From Obesumbacterium proteus (GTDB lineage Bacteria; Pseudomonadota; Gammaproteobacteria; Enterobacterales; Enterobacteriaceae), in the NCBI RefSeq assembly GCF_001586165.1, contig NZ_CP014608.1:1116001-1180000 (forward strand): DNA of 64,000 bases, read 5' to 3'. Within the stretch, counting starts at the first letter, position 1. The number at the start of each line of letters is the position of its first letter. Shown here piece after piece: positions 9,659 through 21,049 of this stretch. The notes beneath the pieces are model-generated. The model saw only the letters and a program-made list of their open reading frames with translations. It was not told where the DNA came from and ran no database searches. Position numbers and translations under genes: made by a program.

Positions 9659-10849
9659 GTGTTTCAGCATGTAGACGCCTATGCAGGCGATCCGATTCTC
9701 TCGCTGATGGATACCTACAAACAGGATCCTCGAGCCGATAAAGTTAACCTTAGTATCGGTCTGTACTATGACGAAAAGGGAACTATTCCTCAGTTGAAAG
9801 CCGTTGCTGCGGCGGAAGAAATCCTGAATGCTCGCGAGGGTGCCGCGTCGTTATATCTGCCGATGGAAGGATTAGCGCCATACCGTAACGCCATTCAGAG
9901 CCTATTGTTTGGCGATACTCATCCTATGGTTGCTCAAAAGCGAATTGCGACGGTACAAACCATTGGTGGTTCCGGTGCGCTGAAAGTTGGGGCTGACTTT
10001 TTAAAGCATTATTTCCCTGATTCTGAGGTGTGGGTCAGCGATCCAACGTGGGAAAACCATATTGCGATCTTCTCGGGTGCGGGTTTCAAAGTGCATCAGT
10101 ATCCCTATTTCGACCCTGAAACGCTGGGTGTGAATTTTGATGCGATGCTCAACACGCTCAATCAACTGCCTGCGCGCAGTATTGTGTTAATGCACCCTTG
10201 CTGTCACAACCCAACGGGCTCAGACCTCACCAATGCGCAATGGGATCGCGTGATTGAAATCGCGAAAGCGCGTGAACTTATTCCCTTCCTCGATATTGCT
10301 TATCAAGGTTTTGGCGCAGGTATGGAAGAAGACGCCTATGCCATCCGCGCGATGGCGCAGGCAGAGTTGCCTTGCCTCGTGAGTAACTCGTTTTCGAAGA
10401 TTTTCTCCCTCTACGGTGAACGCGTTGGTGGGTTATCCGTCGTGTGTGAAAGCGAAGAAGCCGCAAGTCGAGTATTGGGCCAGTTGAAAGCGACCGTGCG
10501 CCGCATTTACTCCAGCCCGCCTAACTTCGGCGCACAGGTGGTGGCAACGGTGCTTAACGATCCGAAGCTTAAAGCCTTATGGCTAGAAGAAGTTGAAAGT
10601 ATGCGCCTGCGCATCATTGAAATGCGTCGCACGCTGGTGGATGGTTTGAAAACCGTATTACCACAGCGCAACTTTGACTATCTGATGTCGCAGCGCGGTA
10701 TGTTTAGCTATACCGGCCTCAGCGCTCAGCAGGTTGAGCGACTGCGCGAAGAGTTTGGCGTATATCTAATCGCCAGCGGTCGCATGTGCGTAGCGGGCAT
10801 GAATCACGCTAATGCGCAGCGCGTTGCTCAGTCATTTGCTGCTGTATAA
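9659..10849 (+). CDS. tyrB: Aromatic amino acid aminotransferase
   Basis: PLP-dependent class I aminotransferase that carries out the last step of tyrosine and phenylalanine synthesis and also makes leucine. The product is 396 residues. The PLP lysine lies in SNSFSKIFSLYGERVG near residue 247; the HPCCHNPTGSDLT and IASGRMCVAG blocks mark TyrB rather than AspC. The frame is open upstream to 9563, but a GTG start at 9659 (VFQHVDAYAGDP) is chosen because it follows AAGGAGAG at 9646-9653 and matches the E. coli start. A good terminator follows. In E. coli aphA lies between tyrB and yjbQ; here it is absent. Confidence 0.93.
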   Translation: MFQHVDAYAGDPILSLMDTYKQDPRADKVNLSIGLYYDEKGTIPQLKAVAAAEEILNAREGAASLYLPMEGLAPYRNAIQSLLFGDTHPMVAQKRIATVQTIGGSGALKVGADFLKHYFPDSEVWVSDPTWENHIAIFSGAGFKVHQYPYFDPETLGVNFDAMLNTLNQLPARSIVLMHPCCHNPTGSDLTNAQWDRVIEIAKARELIPFLDIAYQGFGAGMEEDAYAIRAMAQAELPCLVSNSFSKIFSLYGERVGGLSVVCESEEAASRVLGQLKATVRRIYSSPPNFGAQVVATVLNDPKLKALWLEEVESMRLRIIEMRRTLVDGLKTVLPQRNFDYLMSQRGMFSYTGLSAQQVERLREEFGVYLIASGRMCVAGMNHANAQRVAQSFAAV

Positions 10850-10870
10850 CCACTTAACCCTATCTTTTTT

Positions 10871-10900
10871 AGCCTATGCTCTGATACGCATAGGCTTTTT
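10871..10900 (+). terminator. Rho-independent terminator of tyrB
   Basis: AGCCTATGC pairs with GCATAGGCT (9-bp stem, 7-base loop) followed by a run of five T residues, 21 bases after the tyrB stop. Confidence 0.85.
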
Positions 10901-10996
10901 CATTTTTTCACCAAGAATAAATAACTTTTTGGCTGAAAACACGCAGTTCGAAGAGTAACCTGAACCCTTCTTTACATAACTTTTGATGCTCAAAAG

Positions 10997-11024
10997 TTGC
11001 TGACTATTGTACAAAGAATATACT
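10997..11024 (+). promoter_or_regulatory. Candidate sigma-70 promoter for yjbQR
   Basis: TTGCTG (10997-11002), a 16-base spacer, then TATACT (11019-11024). It lies 18 bases before the yjbQ start, so the leader would be short. Confidence 0.5.
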
Positions 11025-11042
11025 AGTTAAGGACGTCTGAAG

Positions 11043-11471
11043 ATGTGGTATCAGCACACTATTGTTTTGCATGCAAAGCCGCGTGGTTTCCATCTGGTCA
11101 CCGATGAAATTATCGAGAAACTCCCTCAGTTAGCCTCTGTCGAGGTCGGGATATTGCATCTGCTGCTGCAGCACACCTCCGCGTCGTTAACCCTCAACGA
11201 AAACTGTGATCCCACTGTCCGTTACGATATGGAGCGACACTTCATGCGAGCGGTCCCCGAAGATGCTCCCTATGAGCACGACTATAAAGGCGATGATGAT
11301 ATGCCTGCGCATATTAAGTCTTCGCTGTTAGGGGCTTCCCTAACGTTACCGATATGTCGGGGAAAGCTACAGTTGGGAACCTGGCAGGGGATATGGTTTG
11401 GCGAACACCGCGTGCACGGCGGTACGCGCCGGATCGTCGCAACTATACAAGGGGATATTGTTCATGAATAA
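11043..11471 (+). CDS. yjbQ: YjbQ family protein (UPF0047)
   Basis: A 142-residue member of the YjbQ/UPF0047 family, small trimeric cytoplasmic proteins to which a weak thiamine-phosphate synthase activity has been attributed; the physiological role is not settled. The signature LLQHTSASLTLNENCDPTVRYDMERH lies near residues 43-68 and a GTWQGIWFGEHR block near the end supplies the conserved metal-binding histidine. Its last 8 bases overlap the start of yjbR, so the two are translationally coupled, as in E. coli. Confidence 0.88.
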   Translation: MWYQHTIVLHAKPRGFHLVTDEIIEKLPQLASVEVGILHLLLQHTSASLTLNENCDPTVRYDMERHFMRAVPEDAPYEHDYKGDDDMPAHIKSSLLGASLTLPICRGKLQLGTWQGIWFGEHRVHGGTRRIVATIQGDIVHE

Positions 11472-11811
11472 TTCGGCATTTTTGCAATACTGCATGGCTA
11501 AACCGGGAGCAGAGCAAAGCGTTCAAAATCGTTGGCGAGCCAATCAGGTTAAAGTAGGCGGCGTGATGTTTGCGATGGTTGACCATGTTGAAGGCCGTCC
11601 AGCCGTGGCGCTTAAAATGAGCTGTGAGCAGGCAGCGCAACTGCGCAGCGAGCATAAAGATATCGTCCCAAGCCCTAACCTGAATAAAGCGCATTGGAGT
11701 ACGATTTTCCTCGACGGCACCCTCAAGGATTCTTTGCTCTATAAACTGGTTGATGGCTCTTATTCTTTAGCGCTTAACCATATCGGTGAACAAACTCGCC
11801 AAGGGCTGTAA
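11464..11811 (+). CDS. yjbR: YjbR, MmcQ/YjbR family DNA-binding-fold protein
   Basis: A 115-residue cytoplasmic protein of the MmcQ/YjbR family, which has a double-wing fold and no established function. LLQYCMAKPGAEQSV-like sequence at the N-terminus and LNKAHWSTIFLDG near residue 77 match the family. The start at 11464 overlaps yjbQ by 8 bases and aligns with the E. coli start; the frame runs open further upstream inside yjbQ, which is not used. It is followed by a bidirectional terminator shared with uvrA. Confidence 0.88.
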   Translation: MNNSAFLQYCMAKPGAEQSVQNRWRANQVKVGGVMFAMVDHVEGRPAVALKMSCEQAAQLRSEHKDIVPSPNLNKAHWSTIFLDGTLKDSLLYKLVDGSYSLALNHIGEQTRQGL

Positions 11812-11856
11812 TCTCTTTTTAATCGGTAAGCGGATCGCGAATGCCAAAATATAAAA

Positions 11857-11884
11857 CGCCCCGATGAACGTTCTCATCGGGGCG
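11857..11884. terminator. Bidirectional terminator between yjbR and uvrA
   Basis: CGCCCCGATGA (11857-11867) is perfectly complementary to TCATCGGGGCG (11874-11884). On the minus strand the stem is followed by TTTTATATTTT, so it is strongest as the uvrA terminator; on the plus strand the T tract is broken. Confidence 0.8.
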
Positions 11885-11911
11885 CATTAATTTTAGGCTT
11901 GTGACGATACT

Positions 11912-14743
<2,832 letters not shown>

Positions 14744-14985
14744 TAACGACTTCCCGGATGAAGAACCCATCTCATTAGGCTTACCTACCGCAGTTTGCTG
14801 ATAAATCGTACACAGCAGGCAACAGCGGAGTACCTATTGGGATAGGCTCTGGATAATCTTGGCCCAGCGTTGTGCTCTCGGTCGGTAAAATGCGCTGAGG
14901 CCAGTAACGGCGCGGCCTGCTGCGATATTTAGCGGGTTTAGGAGTACACAACGATGCTTGAAACGATCAATTATGGCACAATAAA

Positions 14986-15005
14986 ACCTGAATGAATATC
15001 CAGTA
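14986..15005. promoter_or_regulatory. LexA (SOS) box shared by uvrA and ssb
   Basis: ACCTGAATGAATATCCAGTA has the required CTG-N10-CAG core and differs little from the known box between uvrA and ssb in E. coli. It should repress uvrA and one ssb promoter until DNA damage activates RecA. Confidence 0.88.
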
Positions 15006-15166
15006 TATGAATGCAAAATTGTTCTATGCTTAAACAATTAAGGAATCCACTTCACAGAAGCGAACAGTGATGCTGTTAGGGCTCTAGCGTGATAGAATTA
15101 ACGGTTTAGACTACGCGCTATAATTATTTTTAGTGTGTACAAATTTACTTCATCAGGAGAATCGAA

Positions 15167-15706
15167 ATGGCCAGCAGAGGCGTTAACAAAGTGATTCTTG
15201 TCGGGAATCTGGGTCAAGATCCAGAAGTCCGTTATATGCCGAATGGTGGTGCTGTAGCCAATATTACTCTGGCCACCTCCGAGACTTGGCGCGACAAGCA
15301 AACCGGCGAACAGAAAGAAAAAACCGAATGGCACCGTGTAGTGTTGTTTGGCAAGCTGGCAGAGGTTGCAGGTGAATATCTGCGTAAAGGTTCTCAGGTT
15401 TACATCGAAGGTGCTTTGCAGACTCGTAAGTGGACCGATCAGGCTGGCGTTGAAAAATACACCACTGAAATCGTCGTAAACGTTGGCGGCACCATGCAAA
15501 TGCTGGGTGGACGTCAAGGCGGCGGCGCTCCTATGGGCGGCGGTCAGGCACAAGGGCAGCAGGGCGGTTGGGGTCAGCCTCAGCAGCCACAGGGCAATCA
15601 GTTTAGCGGCGGTTCTCAGCCAGCGGCTCGCCCACAGAATGCGCCTGCAGCTCAGCCACAAAGCAATGAACCTCCAATGGATTTCGATGACGATATTCCA
15701 TTCTGA
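15167..15706 (+). CDS. ssb: Single-stranded DNA-binding protein
   Basis: Binds and protects ssDNA in replication, recombination and repair. It has 179 residues: an OB fold (about 1-110, with VNKVILVGNLGQDPEVRYMPNGG at the start), a Gly/Gln/Pro-rich flexible linker (about 113-165), and the acidic tip MDFDDDIPF that recruits partner proteins. An AGGAG ribosome site precedes the start. It lies divergent to uvrA across the SOS box and ends in a strong terminator, so it is monocistronic. Confidence 0.97.
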   Translation: MASRGVNKVILVGNLGQDPEVRYMPNGGAVANITLATSETWRDKQTGEQKEKTEWHRVVLFGKLAEVAGEYLRKGSQVYIEGALQTRKWTDQAGVEKYTTEIVVNVGGTMQMLGGRQGGGAPMGGGQAQGQQGGWGQPQQPQGNQFSGGSQPAARPQNAPAAQPQSNEPPMDFDDDIPF

Positions 15707-15730
15707 TTTCTGTTAAAGAAATCAGCTCAT

Positions 15731-15756
15731 AGCCCTGCATTGCGGGGCTTTTTTTT
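15731..15756 (+). terminator. Rho-independent terminator of ssb
   Basis: AGCCCTGC-ATT-GCGGGGCT stem-loop (one G-T pair) followed directly by eight T residues. Confidence 0.88.
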
Positions 15757-15809
15757 GAGTGGAAATCGAGATTTAGCTATATCTCGGTCTTAGTTTTAGG
15801 GAGAAGGCA

Positions 15810-16139
15810 ATGATTAGACGTATTTCATGGATCGCTGGCGCAGGCTCATGGCTGCTGCCGCTGGTATTGCTACTGTGGCAATGGATGGCTGAAGGGCAGC
15901 ATCAGGCGACGGTATCGCCAGAAGCTTATAATGCATGGAAGATGTCTGTGCTATTTGCCGATTTTAGTTTTGCTGGTGCCCTGTCTTTACTGGCCGTGCT
16001 ACTGGGGGCGATGGCGCTAGCCAAAACGAAAGAGGATGAGGTTTTGCATCCGGGCAAGCGCATGCTGGAATTACTGGTTTTAGCTCTGCCGATGATGTTA
16101 TGTCTGTTCATTATGGGCATGCTGTTGGTTCACGGTTAA
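15810..16139 (+). CDS. Small inner-membrane protein of unknown function
   Basis: A 109-residue hydrophobic protein that I do not recognise. It has about three membrane segments: residues 8-28 (AGAGSWLLPLVLLLWQW), 47-70 (VLFADFSFAGALSLLAVLLGAMAL) and 87-107 (LLVLALPMMLCLFIMGMLLV). A short charged loop (AKTKEDEVLHPGKR) separates the last two. A GGGAGAAGG ribosome site precedes the ATG. It stands alone after the ssb terminator and before a convergent regulator. In E. coli this position is held by unrelated yjcB. Confidence 0.7.
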   Translation: MIRRISWIAGAGSWLLPLVLLLWQWMAEGQHQATVSPEAYNAWKMSVLFADFSFAGALSLLAVLLGAMALAKTKEDEVLHPGKRMLELLVLALPMMLCLFIMGMLLVHG

Positions 16140-16184
16140 CACAATCTGCGCATTGGCTATCGAGCCAAATGTGGGATGCGGGCA

Positions 16185-16214
16185 AGCCCCTGCGCAGCAT
16201 TAGCGCAAGGGGCT
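16185..16214. terminator. Hairpin between the convergent membrane-protein gene and ygeV
   Basis: AGCCCCT-GCGC pairs with GCGC-A-AGGGGCT around a 7-base loop. No T run follows on either strand, so it may be a weak or Rho-assisted terminator. Confidence 0.45.
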
Positions 16215-16220
16215 CAGTGC

Positions 16221-17999
16221 CTAAAGTGACGTAAGTTCGTATTTTTTGATTTTTCGATACAACGTTGCGATACCAATGCCAAGCTCGTCGGCGGCCTGCT
16301 TTTTATTATTATGGCGGCTCAGCGCTTCGCGGATCATCTGTCGCTCCATGTCTTCAAGCCCTGTTGCGCCGTGCTCTTCACAGGCTGCCGCGCTTTGATA
16401 AGGGACATCCTCTCGGTAGCTGCGTATCACCTGCCCATTAACCAAGTTCGGAGGGAGCAGCGAGATATCAATCACCTCTCCGCTTGGAACCACGTTAATC
16501 AAATATTCCATCAGGTTGCTGAGTTCGCGCACGTTGCCAGGCCAGCGGTAAAGCTTGAGCAAAGACATCACTTCTGGCGCCATGCCCGGATAAACAATCC
16601 CGATACGCTTGGTGTGCAGATTTAAAAAATAATGCACTAGGAGCTCAATATCGCCTTGGCGCTCACGCAGCGGCGGTAGCGTCATTGGAATAACGTTCAA
16701 ACGATAGTAGAGGTCTTCGCGGAATTTCCCGTCGGCAATGTATTGCTCTAGGTTTTGGTTAGTCGCGGAAATAATTCTGATATCGACAGGGATTGGCTTA
16801 CTAGAACCAATTGGCTGAACTTCTCGTGATTCAATCGCACGCAGTAATTTAGCCTGCAGCGTCAGGGGCATATCTCCAATTTCATCTAAAAAAAGCGTTC
16901 CATTGTTGGCCGCTTGAATCAGGCCTATTTTCCCATTCGCCGAAGCTCCGGTGAATGCGCCTTTAACATAGCCAAATAATTCGCTTTCTAGCAGTTGGTC
17001 TGGAATAGCCGCGCAGTTGATGGCAATAAAAGGTTTGTTATTACGATCGCTCAGTTGATGTATCGCACGCGCCACCACTTCTTTACCGGTTCCGCTTTCA
17101 CCAACCACGAGAATGCTGGATGGACTAGGTGCAACGCGGGTGATCAGGCGCTTTAAGGTACGAATTGGGCGGCATTCACCGACCAAATGTTCAATGCGTG
17201 GGTCGTCTGGATTAAAATCAACGTTCATCGGTGAATGAGATTGATGAAATGCCATTAAAAAAAGCTGGTGGTCTTGAATATCATGCAGCTGACCAATAAT
17301 AAGTTCCTGTTGTTCATCAAAGGAAATAATATGTTGCAGATGGCCACTGGTATAATTTTGTTGAAAAGTAAGCGGTCTGATATTAAAGGTTTTACCCATA
17401 ATTTGATCTTGAGACGCATTAAGCTGTTTTAATGCCGTGGGGTTAGCAAACTTAGCTCTATTCTCATTATCAATAACCAGTACGCCTTGGTCCATATTCT
17501 CAATGAGACTCATGAGTATTTTATTTATTCCATCGCTGCCCCCTTGATTTTCTAGCAGCTTAGAGACAAAAAGATTGGATATATGGCGGACGTAGTCAGA
17601 GAACTCATGAATATTATCTTTTATTCTCTCTTGTTGTTCCGGCGTAAATGCCACCAAGCTGATCACTCCGATGCAGGCGTTTTGAAAAATAATGGGGATC
17701 CCAAGAAAGGCTTTTTCTTTGCAGCTGTCTTTGCTAGTGCAGCCGTCACAAACTGGATCGAATCGTGAATGGATAACAACTTTTTCCTGCTTGGTATCAA
17801 GAACATATCTAAGAAGTCTTGAGTTGCTATTGAGCTTTCGGCCAAAAAATTTCCCGTAGGGGCCGGTGCCCGATACTCGCGTCATATTGGCATCCACGAT
17901 TTCGACTTCCAATTGTAAGACGCTGGCGAGCATTTTTGTGAAGCGTAAGATCGTCGGCTGAATTTGCATCAATATGGACTGAGCATTTACGGGTGTCAT
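16221..17999 (-). CDS. ygeV: Sigma-54-dependent activator of the purine cluster
   Basis: A 592-residue NtrC-class enhancer-binding protein, the same length as E. coli YgeV. The N-terminal GAF-like sensor (about 1-150) carries four cysteines, C84, C87, C93 and C109, that could hold an Fe-S cluster or metal. A PAS-like domain follows (about 160-260). The AAA+ domain has Walker A GESGTGKE near residue 303 and the sigma-54 contact loop GAFTGA near 348. The C-terminal Fis-type helix-turn-helix (about 548-590) ends in KKQAADELGIGIATLYRKIKKYEL. It is divergent from ygeW; candidate target sites and two sigma-54 promoters are listed separately. The effector is unknown. Confidence 0.9.
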   Translation of the reverse strand: MTPVNAQSILMQIQPTILRFTKMLASVLQLEVEIVDANMTRVSGTGPYGKFFGRKLNSNSRLLRYVLDTKQEKVVIHSRFDPVCDGCTSKDSCKEKAFLGIPIIFQNACIGVISLVAFTPEQQERIKDNIHEFSDYVRHISNLFVSKLLENQGGSDGINKILMSLIENMDQGVLVIDNENRAKFANPTALKQLNASQDQIMGKTFNIRPLTFQQNYTSGHLQHIISFDEQQELIIGQLHDIQDHQLFLMAFHQSHSPMNVDFNPDDPRIEHLVGECRPIRTLKRLITRVAPSPSSILVVGESGTGKEVVARAIHQLSDRNNKPFIAINCAAIPDQLLESELFGYVKGAFTGASANGKIGLIQAANNGTLFLDEIGDMPLTLQAKLLRAIESREVQPIGSSKPIPVDIRIISATNQNLEQYIADGKFREDLYYRLNVIPMTLPPLRERQGDIELLVHYFLNLHTKRIGIVYPGMAPEVMSLLKLYRWPGNVRELSNLMEYLINVVPSGEVIDISLLPPNLVNGQVIRSYREDVPYQSAAACEEHGATGLEDMERQMIREALSRHNNKKQAADELGIGIATLYRKIKKYELTSL

Positions 18000-18097
18000 A
18001 ATCAGAACCTTTCTCTAACGCTAAATTATTCGCGTTTATGGTTAACGGGAATTATGTCCTTTTCACCTTACGATAATACATGAATAGAAAGTGTGGT

Positions 18098-18111
18098 TTG
18101 ATAAACATCAA
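18098..18111. promoter_or_regulatory. Inverted repeat, possible additional YgeV half-site
   Basis: TTGAT-AAAC-ATCAA is a perfect 5-bp-arm inverted repeat. Read on the minus strand it contains TTTATCAAAC, sharing TTATCAAAC with the two stronger palindromes at 18161 and 28023. It lies 99 bases upstream of ygeV, so it could also serve autoregulation. Confidence 0.35.
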
Positions 18112-18160
18112 TTGCCTTTTCTTCACTAGGATGAGTTTCTGTTGTTGGCATCACACTTTA

Positions 18161-18175
18161 TTATCAAACTGATAA
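18161..18175. promoter_or_regulatory. Candidate YgeV enhancer site upstream of ygeW
   Basis: TTATCA-AAC-TGATAA is a perfect 6-bp-arm palindrome lying about 228 bases before the ygeW sigma-54 promoter. Fourteen of its fifteen bases recur at 28023-28037 before ygfK. The position and the sharing between the two gene sets suggest the YgeV upstream activating sequence; this is inference. Confidence 0.55.
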
Positions 18176-18205
18176 GAATATGGTTTTTGTTATCATTCTG
18201 GGTTG

Positions 18206-18220
18206 TTACAAAACTGAGAA
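18206..18220. promoter_or_regulatory. Second, weaker YgeV-like site upstream of ygeW
   Basis: TTACAAAACTGAGAA matches the palindrome at 18161 at 12 of 15 positions and starts 45 bases after it, close to four helical turns, a common arrangement of paired enhancer sites. Confidence 0.4.
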
Positions 18221-18388
18221 TAACGTTTTTATTTGCGTTGCTTGCAAAGTGAAATAGCTTTCTTAGTGAGTTAATAATGTAACTATTACTGATATTCATA
18301 ACTGCACACGCTGATTTTGAATAAATAATGAGGCTTGGCTCACATTATTCCCCCTATTTCATCCGTTCTCTCTCCATTAATCACAGCT

Positions 18389-18404
18389 TGGCATAGTTAT
18401 TGTT
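18389..18404 (+). promoter_or_regulatory. Sigma-54 promoter for ygeWXY-hyuA-yqeA
   Basis: TGGCAT-AGTTA-TTGTT fits the -24/-12 consensus TGGCAC-N5-TTGCA with correct spacing. It leaves a leader of roughly 95 bases to ygeW. The 510-base gap 18000-18509 otherwise holds the palindromes listed and AT-rich sequence, with no open frame of note. Confidence 0.65.
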
Positions 18405-18509
18405 TAAGAGTTAACAGTCGCTATTCACGGCGAGCGTTGAACCACCCGCCATACGTGCGCCATAGCAGATTAAATCAAACGCCAATCACTTACTTTGTAG
18501 GGCCATGAG

Positions 18510-19697
18510 ATGAGAACAGTTAACGAATTAATCAAGGATATCAACGCGCTTAAGTCGAATCTGCATGAAAAAGATTTTCTGCTGACCTGGGAGCAAAGCC
18601 CAGATGAGCTGAAACTGGTTCTGGATCTGGCCGAAGCATTAAAAACCATGCGCGCAGAGAACATTGCGACCAAGATTTTCAACAGCGGTTTAGGCATCTC
18701 TGTTTTCCGCGATAACTCCACAAGAACTCGTTTTTCTTACGCTTCAGCCCTGAACTTGCTGGGATTAACCCAACAAGACCTGGATGAAGGCAAATCACAA
18801 ATTGCGCATGGTGAAACCGTGCGTGAAACCGCGAACATGATCTCTTTCTGTGCCGACGCCATTGGTATTCGTGATGACATGTATCTTGGCGCTGGTAACG
18901 CTTATATGCGCGAAGTGGGCGCAGCGCTGGATGAAGGCTATGAACAAGGCGTTCTGCCGCAGCGTCCGGCATTGGTAAACCTGCAATGTGACATCGACCA
19001 CCCAACGCAGTCGATGGCCGATTTGGCTTGGCTCCAAGAACATTTCGGCAGCCTAGAAAACTTAAAAGGCAAAAAAATTGCGATGACGTGGGCGTATTCA
19101 CCAAGCTACGGTAAACCGCTCTCTGTGCCACAGGGCATCATCGGTCTGATGACCCGCTTTGGTATGGACGTTACGCTGGCTCATCCAGAAGGTTATGACC
19201 TCATTCCAGACGTGGTTGCGGTAGCAAAACAAAACGCGGAATCCTCTGGTGGCAGTTTCCGTCAGGTGAACTCCATGGCTGAAGCGTTCAAAGACGCTGA
19301 TATCGTTTATCCGAAATCTTGGGCTCCTTATAAAGTCATGGAAGAGCGTACCGAACTGCTGCGTGCGAACGATCATGACGGTCTAAAAGCGTTGGAAAAA
19401 CAGTGTTTATCTGAGAACGCTAAGCACAAAGATTGGCACTGCACCGAAGAGATGATGAAGCACACCAAAGGTGGCGAAGCGCTCTACATGCACTGCCTGC
19501 CAGCGGATATTTCAGGCGTGTCTTGTAAGGAAGGCGAAGTTACCGAAGGCGTATTTGAAAAATATCGTATTGCTACCTACAAAGAAGCCAGCTGGAAGCC
19601 TTATATCATCGCCGCCATGATCGTCGCGCGTAAATTCTCGAAACCAGGTCTGGTGTTAGAACAACTGCTGAAAGAAGCGCAAAAACGTATCAAGTAA
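18510..19697 (+). CDS. ygeW: YgeW carbamoyltransferase
   Basis: A 395-residue member of the aspartate/ornithine carbamoyltransferase superfamily, YgeW branch. The carbamoyl-phosphate site FRDNSTRTRFS lies near residues 70-80 and HCLPADISG near residue 329. The true amino acceptor was long unknown. Its place between a diaminopropionate lyase, an M20 hydrolase and a carbamate kinase suggests that it works phosphorolytically on a ureido intermediate of purine breakdown, yielding carbamoyl phosphate for YqeA; that direction is inferred. First gene after the sigma-54 promoter. Two small hairpins separate it from ygeX. Confidence 0.92.
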   Translation: MRTVNELIKDINALKSNLHEKDFLLTWEQSPDELKLVLDLAEALKTMRAENIATKIFNSGLGISVFRDNSTRTRFSYASALNLLGLTQQDLDEGKSQIAHGETVRETANMISFCADAIGIRDDMYLGAGNAYMREVGAALDEGYEQGVLPQRPALVNLQCDIDHPTQSMADLAWLQEHFGSLENLKGKKIAMTWAYSPSYGKPLSVPQGIIGLMTRFGMDVTLAHPEGYDLIPDVVAVAKQNAESSGGSFRQVNSMAEAFKDADIVYPKSWAPYKVMEERTELLRANDHDGLKALEKQCLSENAKHKDWHCTEEMMKHTKGGEALYMHCLPADISGVSCKEGEVTEGVFEKYRIATYKEASWKPYIIAAMIVARKFSKPGLVLEQLLKEAQKRIK

Positions 19698-19706
19698 TAC
19701 TGTCTG

Positions 19707-19752
19707 CACCGGCGCATCTGTCGATGCGTCGGTATTTCCGCCTCTGGCGGAT
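19707..19752 (+). other. Tandem hairpins in the ygeW-ygeX gap
   Basis: CCGGCGCATC-TGTC-GATGCGTCGG (one bulge per arm) is followed by TCCGCC-TCT-GGCGGA. Neither has a T tract, so they look like mRNA processing or stability stems rather than terminators. Confidence 0.45.
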
Positions 19753-19774
19753 ACTCTCCTGATGAGGATGGGTT

Positions 19775-20974
19775 ATGTCTGTTTTCTCTATGAAAGTGGA
19801 TATTGCGCAAAACCGTTTTTTCAACGGTGAAACGTCTCCACTTTTCTCTCGCGCAGAAGCGCAAAAGGCTCGTGCCTTCCACAAAAAAATAACGGGTTAT
19901 CAGCCTACGCCGCTCTGTTCTTTAGACGAACTGGCTCAGCTTTTTGGCGTTAATAAAATTTTAGTCAAAGACGAGTCTCAGCGTTTTGGTTTGAACGCTT
20001 TCAAAATGTTGGGTGGGGCTTACGCGATTGCGCGTTTGCTGTGTGAAAAATACCAGATCGACATCAATACGTTTTCTTTCGAAAAGCTGAAGTCGACGCT
20101 GACGGAAAAAATGACCTTCGCCACCACTACCGATGGTAACCATGGGCGTGGCGTGGCATGGGCCGCTCAGCAACTGGGCCAAAACGCCGTTATTTATATG
20201 CCGAAAGGCTCCGCACGTGAGCGCGTAGATCATATCCGCAATCTGGGTGCGGAATGCATCGTGACCGATATGAACTACGACGACACGGTGCGTTTAACCA
20301 TGAAAACCGCCCAAGAACGCGGCTGGGAAATCGTGCAAGACACGGCGTGGGAAGGGTACACCAAGATCCCTACGTGGATTATGCAGGGTTATTCCATGCT
20401 GGCCGATGAAGCGGTCGAGCAAATGCAGGCCATGGGCATTCAGCGACCAACACACGTCTTCTTACAGGCAGGCGTTGGCGCAATGGCCGGCGGTGTTTTG
20501 GGTTATCTGGTTGATGTCTTCGGTGCTGAAAAACTGCATTCCGTGATTGTTGAACCCGATCTTGCCGACTGTGTTTTCCGTTCAGGTTTAAAAGGTGAAA
20601 TCGTCAATGTGGGCGGCGATATGGCCACCATTATGGCCGGTTTAGCCTGCGGTGAGCCTAATCCGCTCGGATGGCCACTGCTGCGCAATTGCGCCACTCA
20701 GTTTATCTCCTGCCAAGACAAAGTCGCTGCGTTAGGTATGCGCGTTCTCGGCAATCCGCTGGGAAGCGATCCGCGCATTGTTTCTGGTGAATCTGGTGCC
20801 GTAGGGCTGGGCGTCTTGGCCGCCGTTCATCACCATCCAAAACGTGAAGAGCTGATGCAACAGCTGGGTTTAAATCATGACTCCGTTGTGTTGCTGATCA
20901 GCACGGAAGGCGATACCGACGTCAAACATTACCGAGAAGTCGTTTGGGAAGGGAAACATCCCGCCTGTAGCTGA
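19775..20974 (+). CDS. ygeX: Diaminopropionate ammonia-lyase
   Basis: PLP enzyme (fold type II) that converts 2,3-diaminopropionate to pyruvate and two ammonia. The 399-residue protein has the PLP lysine at K77 in GLNAFKMLGG, the substrate loop TTTDGNHGRG near residue 115 and the glycine-rich phosphate loop QAGVGAMAGG near residue 231. It aligns over its full length with E. coli YgeX. The start at 19775 has GAGGATGGG upstream. Within this operon it would be the last carbon-releasing step of purine-ring degradation, feeding pyruvate to central metabolism. Confidence 0.94.
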   Translation: MSVFSMKVDIAQNRFFNGETSPLFSRAEAQKARAFHKKITGYQPTPLCSLDELAQLFGVNKILVKDESQRFGLNAFKMLGGAYAIARLLCEKYQIDINTFSFEKLKSTLTEKMTFATTTDGNHGRGVAWAAQQLGQNAVIYMPKGSARERVDHIRNLGAECIVTDMNYDDTVRLTMKTAQERGWEIVQDTAWEGYTKIPTWIMQGYSMLADEAVEQMQAMGIQRPTHVFLQAGVGAMAGGVLGYLVDVFGAEKLHSVIVEPDLADCVFRSGLKGEIVNVGGDMATIMAGLACGEPNPLGWPLLRNCATQFISCQDKVAALGMRVLGNPLGSDPRIVSGESGAVGLGVLAAVHHHPKREELMQQLGLNHDSVVLLISTEGDTDVKHYREVVWEGKHPACS

Positions 20975-21049
20975 AAGCGATGAAATTAACGACTTTCTGA
21001 CCTTTATTTTCTCGCCGTAAGCGAGCTAACACATTGGAGTTTAAGAAAA

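Noticed and set aside
15098..15661. A 187-codon minus-strand open frame
   Set aside because: Antisense to ssb and its promoter region; no family resemblance.
18334..18350. Second sigma-54 promoter before ygeW (TGGCTC-ACATT-ATTCC)
   Set aside because: The -12 element lacks the required GC; the site at 18389 is better.
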